Shown here in pieces: positions 7,312 through 10,474 of a DNA stretch of 10,474 bases (within the stretch, counting starts at the first letter, position 1; each line of letters starts with the position of its first letter). The position numbers were made by a program, and so were the translations under genes. Source of the stretch: Chitinophagaceae bacterium. GTDB taxonomy: Bacteria; Bacteroidota; Bacteroidia; Chitinophagales; Chitinophagaceae. The DNA lies in NCBI GenBank assembly GCA_025362915.1, contig JANYEU010000414.1:1-10474 (forward strand), read 5' to 3'. A model generated the notes under the pieces. That model worked only from the letters and a program-made list of their open reading frames with translations, searched no databases and was not told where the DNA came from.

Positions 7312-8094
7312 TTACTGAACGGTTACCTGTGGCAAATAAGTAATATTTACAGATAACAAATTTAATGGCTGTCCATTTATTGCATCAGAAACCTGCTCAC
7401 CCGTTCCAATATAAAAATCTAAACTCTCGCCAGAACTGTATGAACCTAGCATGGCTGGTGTAATTGTAATGAAAGAACTTGTAGAATCCAATATTACATA
7501 CTGTGAAGTACCTGTTGTGGTTTGTAAGTTGGAAGGCACTATTGCAAAAACGGTAGCCCCGATATATGAATCTGTAGCGGGAGAACCACCCATGACGTGC
7601 ACTTTACTTGGATTTGTCGAAGTAGCAGAACTATTAGAGAATCCACCTGTCCACCTTAAGGTTAGTCCTGTTATTTTATTGATAGTCCAGCTACTTAACT
7701 GTTTCACATCAACTACTAATGGTGTTGGGCTATTTAGCTTTGCTTTTACAGCATTTCCATTTATATTAAACGTACTAGTATTACCAAAAAAGCTTGTGTA
7801 CATCTTATTTAAACTCGTATCTATGGTACTAGATTTATAGTAAAGTCCAGAACTTTCTCTGTTGATAGATACACCATTAACGGATAAGGTCTTTACCCCC
7901 ATAGCGTCGGGGAACTTTCCTTCAATATGGAAAATGCTTGAAAATGCACCCGCACTGTTTTGCATGTTACTAGAAATTAATGCTACATTACCAATAACTT
8001 GGCTGGCTGAATTATTATTATCCTTATTACAAGATGACAATAAACAAACAAATACTACCGCACTTAAAACTAAATTTAAACTTTTCTTTTTCAT
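7312..8094 (-). CDS. Putative outer-surface lipoprotein, 260 aa
   Basis: A lipoprotein with no recognised family. MKKKSLNLVLSAVVFVCLLSSC is a lipoprotein signal: basic start, hydrophobic core, lipobox LSSC with Cys22 as the lipidated residue. The tail after it, NKDNNNS, is a polar Asn-rich linker. The mature part is rich in Ser, Thr, Asn and Gly and in short alternating hydrophobic stretches (KTLSVNGVSI, FNINGNAVKAKL, QYVILDS, LLSVNITYL), which suggests an all-beta, Ig-like or sandwich fold. There are no Cys residues after the lipidation site and no enzyme motif is visible. It lies 34 bp downstream of the other lipoprotein gene on the same strand, most likely in one transcript, and ends just before a strong terminator. 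The A-rich stretch before ATG 8094 is typical of the phylum in place of a Shine-Dalgarno site. Confidence 0.82.
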   Translation of the reverse strand: MKKKSLNLVLSAVVFVCLLSSCNKDNNNSASQVIGNVALISSNMQNSAGAFSSIFHIEGKFPDAMGVKTLSVNGVSINRESSGLYYKSSTIDTSLNKMYTSFFGNTSTFNINGNAVKAKLNSPTPLVVDVKQLSSWTINKITGLTLRWTGGFSNSSATSTNPSKVHVMGGSPATDSYIGATVFAIVPSNLQTTTGTSQYVILDSTSSFITITPAMLGSYSSGESLDFYIGTGEQVSDAINGQPLNLLSVNITYLPQVTVQ

Positions 8095-8128
8095 GTTTTT
8101 TCTTATTACAATATTATTAAAAAATTAA

Positions 8129-8677
8129 TTAAAAACAACAATCCTTCTTAAGCCAATTTGTTGTACTAAATAAAAATGCGATAATACCTGGTGCCGCATT
8201 CAAAACTGGTTGCGTCTGAATATATTGATGTTTTGCATAAAAGGTACTTTTATTATTTGCTTGGTTTACGCAAACATGACTAGAAGACGTACAATTCGAA
8301 TAGTTTAGTTGACAAACAATTTGAAATGCACCTGTCTTTGGCACTTCAACATCAAATTCTTCAAAATTTATTAAACTTTGTTGTACAATTTGATAGTGAT
8401 TAAAAGTATAAATTTTTGTAAAAAAAGTAGTAGCTATATTGTTTTTCAATACCTGCACGGTTACTGTCATGTCACAACTAGGGCTCGTAGTACCATCTAG
8501 AGTTGGCCCTATAGGTTGCCCAGATTCTAGATTGTTAACAACTATGTGCGCAAAAGCTTTTGTTGTTGTTGTGTTGTCTGTGCTATTTTTAAAGTCTGGG
8601 TTACAGGAGCATAAAAATACATTCGACAGGAAAAACAGATACAAAATCTTTTTTAGGTTTGAATTTGAAATGTTCAT
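8129..8677 (-). CDS. Putative lipoprotein, cysteine-rich, 182 aa
   Basis: I do not recognise this family. The ATG at 8677 is chosen; an in-frame TTG at 8689 would add four residues but makes a poorer signal. From the ATG (MNISNSNLKK) the protein has a hydrophobic core and a CSC lipobox, with Cys25 the likely lipidated residue. After an Asn/Thr-rich linker the mature part seems beta-rich (AHIVVNN, MTVTVQVLKN, FDVEVP, AFQIVCQLNY). Cysteines at 122, 129 and 136 are spaced exactly seven apart, with others at 68, 180 and 181; the protein ends in KKDCCF. This suggests a disulfide-stabilised extracellular domain. It is the first gene of a likely two-gene transcript with the 260-aa lipoprotein, and is divergent from the response regulator. 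Confidence 0.78.
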   Translation of the reverse strand: MNISNSNLKKILYLFFLSNVFLCSCNPDFKNSTDNTTTTKAFAHIVVNNLESGQPIGPTLDGTTSPSCDMTVTVQVLKNNIATTFFTKIYTFNHYQIVQQSLINFEEFDVEVPKTGAFQIVCQLNYSNCTSSSHVCVNQANNKSTFYAKHQYIQTQPVLNAAPGIIAFLFSTTNWLKKDCCF

Positions 8678-8736
8678 TGTAGTTATCAATTTAAGTCTTA
8701 AAAATAATTATTTATCAATTGAAAATAGTGGCTATA

Positions 8737-8764
8737 CGCCTTTAATATCTAAAATATTAAGGCG
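8737..8764 (-). promoter_or_regulatory. Stem-loop upstream of the lipoprotein genes
   Basis: CGCCTTTAATAT (8737-8748) pairs with ATATTAAGGCG (8754-8764) with one bulged T and a 5-nt loop. It lies 60-87 bases before the start of the 182-aa lipoprotein. If transcription starts near 8872 it would be inside the 5' leader. No T-run follows, so it is not an obvious terminator. Confidence 0.5.
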
Positions 8765-8878
8765 GTTTCACAGCAAATAGTTTTCTTTTTTTCATTGCAA
8801 GTAGTTTTAATAAGTAATTGAAATATGTTGACCTTTAATTGTATAAATAATTAACTACAATTGTTTATTTATTTCCAG

Positions 8879-8886
8879 CAAAAATA
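8879..8886 (-). promoter_or_regulatory. Possible -7 box for the lipoprotein operon
   Basis: Minus-strand TATTTTTG matches the Bacteroidota -7 consensus TAnnTTTG in full. No -33 TTG is found at normal spacing, so the call is weak. It directly abuts the ATACGG half-site of the neighbouring inverted repeat. Use of it would give a leader of roughly 195 bases. Confidence 0.35.
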
Positions 8887-8916
8887 TACGGCTTTTCCTG
8901 AAATAAAACCCCGTAT
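8886..8916. promoter_or_regulatory. Imperfect inverted repeat related to the 26-bp palindrome
   Basis: ATACGGcTTTT (8886-8896) faces AAAACCCCGTAT (8905-8916) across 8 bases, with one base fewer in the left arm. The right arm, extended to TATAC at 8922, is nearly the same as the left half of the perfect palindrome 53 bp downstream, so the two form a pair of related sites about five helical turns apart. Confidence 0.6.
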
Positions 8917-8957
8917 TTATACAGGTAAAATGGGAAAAGAGTAGCCAACTAGCTATA

Positions 8958-8983
8958 AAACCCCCGTATATATACGGGGGTTT
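8958..8983. promoter_or_regulatory. Perfect 26-bp palindrome upstream of the response regulator
   Basis: The 13 bases AAACCCCCGTATA are followed at once by their exact reverse complement, with the centre between 8970 and 8971. It lies about 33 bp before the -7 box of the response regulator and about 70 bp from the possible divergent box. A dimeric regulator's operator is a natural reading. As RNA it would be a strong hairpin, but only TTT follows it, so a terminator role is less likely. Confidence 0.7.
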
Positions 8984-8998
8984 GCAAAAAGATCCGTT

Positions 8999-9023
8999 TT
9001 TGATTATGGTAGTTTTACATTTG
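8999..9023 (+). promoter_or_regulatory. Probable promoter of the response regulator gene
   Basis: TACATTTG (9016-9023) is a full match to the Bacteroidota -7 box TAnnTTTG. TTTG occurs upstream at 8999-9002, but the 13-base spacer is shorter than usual, so the -33 element is uncertain. It would give a leader of about 35 bases before ATG 9064. Confidence 0.5.
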
Positions 9024-9063
9024 CAAGATATATAACACGCAGACCGCCTAAATTAAAGCCCTG

Positions 9064-9723
9064 ATGATAAATGTTATTTTGTGCGATGCTTCCCAAAAAG
9101 ACATCCAATTTTCTAAAGAACTACTGTATAGTTGCCCTTCCATACACGTTGCCGCAACAACCTGTGGTAACACACAATTGTTGCAGCTTCTGCAAAAGCA
9201 GATATCGTCAGATATAATTGTTCTGGACATTAACCTGCCTTTTACCAACGGGTTGGCTTTTATCAAAGACATTACCCGCTTCTATCCTTCTTACAAGGTA
9301 CTGGTGCATAGTCATATAGACGATATGGAAATAATAACAAGTGCAATAACTCATGGTGCAGTTGGTTTTTTATATAGAAAAGACATTGTGCCGGCTTTTC
9401 TGGAAGAAGCCATTACACGGGTTCATACAAATGGGTATTATACAGACATGCTAGTACACAAAGAAATATATGATAGCGCAAAACAGCAGAAGCCTAAGCT
9501 ACCAGCTAAAGGTATTTTTAGCATTACTAAAAAAGAAGAGGCTGTTTTTAAGTTGCTGCCAACTGGTAAGACATATAAAGAAATGGGGCAGATACTAGCA
9601 CTGAAAACACGAACCATAGAATGGCATGTGGACAATCTTTTCAGTAAGCTTGGCGTAACAACAAGGGCAGGTGCAATTGAGATAGATAGTTTTAAAATTG
9701 CAGATGCGAGTTTTATTTCCTGA
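9064..9723 (+). CDS. NarL/LuxR-type response regulator
   Basis: A 219-residue two-domain transcription regulator. The receiver domain (about 3-118) has phosphoacceptor D55 in IIVLDINLP, the conserved Ser at S83 and the conserved Lys at K106 in YRKD. The N-terminal acidic pair is reduced: ILCDAS keeps D8 but has Ala9 where a second Asp is usual, so Mg2+ binding and phosphorylation may be weak or altered. The C-terminal LuxR-type helix-turn-helix (about 152-207) has ITKKEEAVFKLL, KTYKEMGQILAL and the recognition helix region RTIEWHVDNLFSKLGV. No histidine kinase is in the window, so it is an orphan here. It is divergent from the lipoprotein genes, and the shared upstream region holds palindromes that could be its targets (inference). 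The ATG at 9064 gives a full-length receiver domain. Confidence 0.93.
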   Translation: MINVILCDASQKDIQFSKELLYSCPSIHVAATTCGNTQLLQLLQKQISSDIIVLDINLPFTNGLAFIKDITRFYPSYKVLVHSHIDDMEIITSAITHGAVGFLYRKDIVPAFLEEAITRVHTNGYYTDMLVHKEIYDSAKQQKPKLPAKGIFSITKKEEAVFKLLPTGKTYKEMGQILALKTRTIEWHVDNLFSKLGVTTRAGAIEIDSFKIADASFIS

Positions 9724-9725
9724 AT

Positions 9726-9898
9726 AATGTCCACTAGGTAAGATGCTTGGCATCTCTACGCTCCCTATTTCCCATTCTCGCGCAAGTCTTCCAAAGGATG
9801 ACTTGTGTGTATTAGTTAAACCAGTTTCTAACTGGAATTCGCTCAAATAAAGTTTACAGAAAAGAAGGGTTCTCATAAGCTGATTTCTAACGGACACT
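9726..9898. mobile_element. Candidate miniature element with imperfect terminal inverted repeats
   Basis: The left end AATGTCCACTAG (9726-9737) matches the reverse complement of the right end CTAACGGACACT (9887-9898) at 9 of 12 positions. Between them are three hairpins: AGATGC-ttg-GCATCT (9741-9755), a 14-position stem with a 3-nt loop (9779-9792 with 9796-9809; one mismatch, two G:U) and CCAGTT-tct-AACTGG (9821-9835). It starts three bases after the regulator stop codon. No clear target-site duplication was found and no second copy is in the window, so the mobile nature is unproven. Confidence 0.35.
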
Positions 9899-9971
9899 CC
9901 TTTTTCTACTTCGTAAAGATGCAGATTTATTTAGTATAACAATAAAAAAAATTGCTACGGTTTCGATGACT

Positions 9972-10007
9972 AACCCTATGAGGGCTTTAAGCCCTCATAG
10001 GGTTTTT
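9972..10007 (+). terminator. Intrinsic terminator, perfect 16-bp arms
   Basis: AACCCTATGAGGGCTT (9972-9987) and its exact reverse complement (9989-10004) are separated by a single T and followed by a T5 run (10003-10007). It is the first good terminator after the response regulator, about 250 bases past its stop codon, so that mRNA would carry a long structured 3' part. Confidence 0.85.
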
Positions 10008-10040
10008 GGTTTTGGTTTTTGGTTTTGGTTTTTGGTTTTG
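10003..10040. repeat. 13-bp GT tandem repeat, about 2.9 copies
   Basis: TTTTTGGTTTTGG starts at 10003, 10016 and 10029, the last copy lacking its final G. It overlaps the T-run of the preceding terminator. Regularly spaced GG pairs could in principle form a two-tetrad G-quadruplex, but this is speculative. Confidence 0.9.
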
Positions 10041-10178
10041 ATTATAGATGTGTTGAAAAACACCAACATCAGCCAGAAATATATAGTTTCTGCCTTATAG
10101 AACATTAGCTAATGGGGAGTACGAACAATAGCTAATTTTCTTCCTTCCAAAAAATAATTCCCCTTTTTCAAAAATTCT

Positions 10179-10212
10179 TTTGGTATTATGAAATATTTAC
10201 CATTTATCTTTG
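10179..10212 (+). promoter_or_regulatory. Orphan promoter-like sequence
   Basis: TTTG (10179-10182), a 22-base spacer and TATCTTTG (10205-10212) fit the Bacteroidota TTTG / TAnnTTTG pattern, with the spacer at the long end of the usual range. No plus-strand gene follows in the remaining 260 bases. It may serve a small RNA or a gene beyond the window, or be chance in A/T-rich DNA. Confidence 0.35.
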
Positions 10213-10309
10213 AAACCTAACAATAAGTACCTAAGGAATATACAATTACTGTCTTTTTGGTTCTTGCTCGCAAATATGCTATAGCCTAATGATACTAAGG
10301 GACTATTAG

Positions 10310-10474
10310 TTACTCCTTCAAAGTTTTCTCCTCAAACGTTTCGTTACTTAACGCAGAATCAGAAAACCGCTCACCGTTCAAACATAATTTGGTGCCAAAA
10401 CAATTTATTTCGGAGGCAAAACAATTTATTACTGCGCCGAAATAATTAATTACCGCACCAAAACAATTTATTTC
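10310..10474 (-). CDS. Possible 3' end of a heptad-repeat ORF, cut by the window edge
   Basis: The minus strand is open for 54 codons from the window edge to a TAA at 10312-10310, and the gene's start would lie outside. The first part is the 21-bp array read as heptads (EINCFGA, VINYFGA, VINCFAS, EINCFGT). The rest is a non-repeat polar, acidic tail with ERFSDSALSNETFEEK. All four array units stay in frame, with no stop. The stretch is short, its start is unseen, and an array with a period divisible by three is easily open by chance, so this could equally be non-coding. No family is recognised. Confidence 0.25.
   Translation of the reverse strand, partial: EINCFGAVINYFGAVINCFASEINCFGTKLCLNGERFSDSALSNETFEEKTLKE
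10391..10474. repeat. Second 21-bp tandem array, four units to the window edge
   Basis: Units begin at 10391, 10412, 10433 and 10454, each exactly 21 bp. Units 1, 2 and 4 share CAAAACAATTTATT; unit 3 has diverged to GAAATAATTAATTAC. A very degenerate unit may precede them (10370-10390). The sequence is unrelated to the array at the left end but has the same period. The array continues to the last base of the window, so its full length is unknown. Confidence 0.9.

Larger units (their letters stand above)
9899..10390. other. Gene-poor region with structured elements
   Basis: No complete gene is supported. Besides the terminator, GT repeat and orphan promoter listed separately, it holds the small hairpins GTGTT-gaaa-AACAC (10050-10063, GNRA-like loop) and CAGAAA/TTTCTG (10074-10092), and two near-identical boxes, ATTAGCTAAT (10104-10113, palindromic) and AATAGCTAAT (10127-10136), 23 bp apart. 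Confidence 0.5.

Noticed and set aside
7451..7840. 129-codon plus-strand ORF antisense to the 260-aa lipoprotein
   Set aside because: The opposite strand encodes a protein with a clear lipoprotein signal, good context and a terminator; this frame is a by-product.
8439..8780. 113-codon plus-strand ORF
   Set aside because: Antisense to the 182-aa lipoprotein and extending into the structured leader; low-complexity composition with no domain.
8958..8983. Intrinsic terminator
   Set aside because: The palindrome is strong but is followed only by TTT on the plus strand and TTTT on the minus strand, and no gene ends next to it in either direction. An operator role fits the position better.
9595..9897. 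100-codon minus-strand ORF with a GTG start
   Set aside because: It runs antisense through the HTH-coding end of the response regulator and through the hairpin-rich element. It lacks recognisable features and is best seen as a shadow; its open stretch in 9726-9897 is noted under the element.
1..10474. tRNA, rRNA, transposase or defence genes
   Set aside because: No such sequence signatures or protein motifs were seen on either strand.

Overview
The window looks like chromosomal DNA of a Bacteroidota bacterium, probably near the Chitinophagaceae (an inference from content, not from a search). The signs are low-to-moderate GC, A/T-rich leaders without clear Shine-Dalgarno sites, promoter-like boxes of the Bacteroidota type (TTTG ... 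TAnnTTTG), Cys-lipoproteins with SSC/CSC lipoboxes, and a periplasmic-binding protein of a type common in that phylum.

Layout: 1-488 is gene-free. It opens with an exact 21-bp-period tandem array and holds two hairpins. Next come guaA (489-2024, GMP synthase) and, after a 19-bp stem-loop, an exported type-1 periplasmic-binding-fold protein (2108-3262). A leader of 244 bp precedes ppc (3507-6086, phosphoenolpyruvate carboxylase), which ends at a textbook terminator (6104-6144). A short GC-rich, self-complementary stretch follows (6189-6350).

The minus strand then carries three genes for exported proteins. In transcription order they are a 182-aa lipoprotein (8129-8677), a 260-aa lipoprotein (7312-8094) and a 296-aa secreted protein with an HExxH motif (6361-7251). 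A strong terminator sits between the second and third, almost touching the third start codon. Divergent from this cluster is a NarL/LuxR-type response regulator (9064-9723). The 374 bp between them holds a perfect 26-bp palindrome, a related imperfect one, and promoter-like boxes facing both ways. This is the best candidate regulatory switch in the window.

The right end (9724-10474) has no convincing complete gene. It contains a hairpin-rich candidate miniature element with imperfect terminal inverted repeats, a perfect terminator hairpin followed by a 13-bp GT repeat, an orphan promoter-like sequence, and a second unrelated 21-bp tandem array that runs off the edge and is open as heptad codons on the minus strand.

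guaA and ppc are housekeeping genes for guanine nucleotide synthesis and oxaloacetate replenishment. The exported genes and the regulator are accessory in character and their roles cannot be read from sequence. I did not find a defence system, a transposase, a CRISPR array or an obvious new multi-gene system. The most interesting signals are non-coding.
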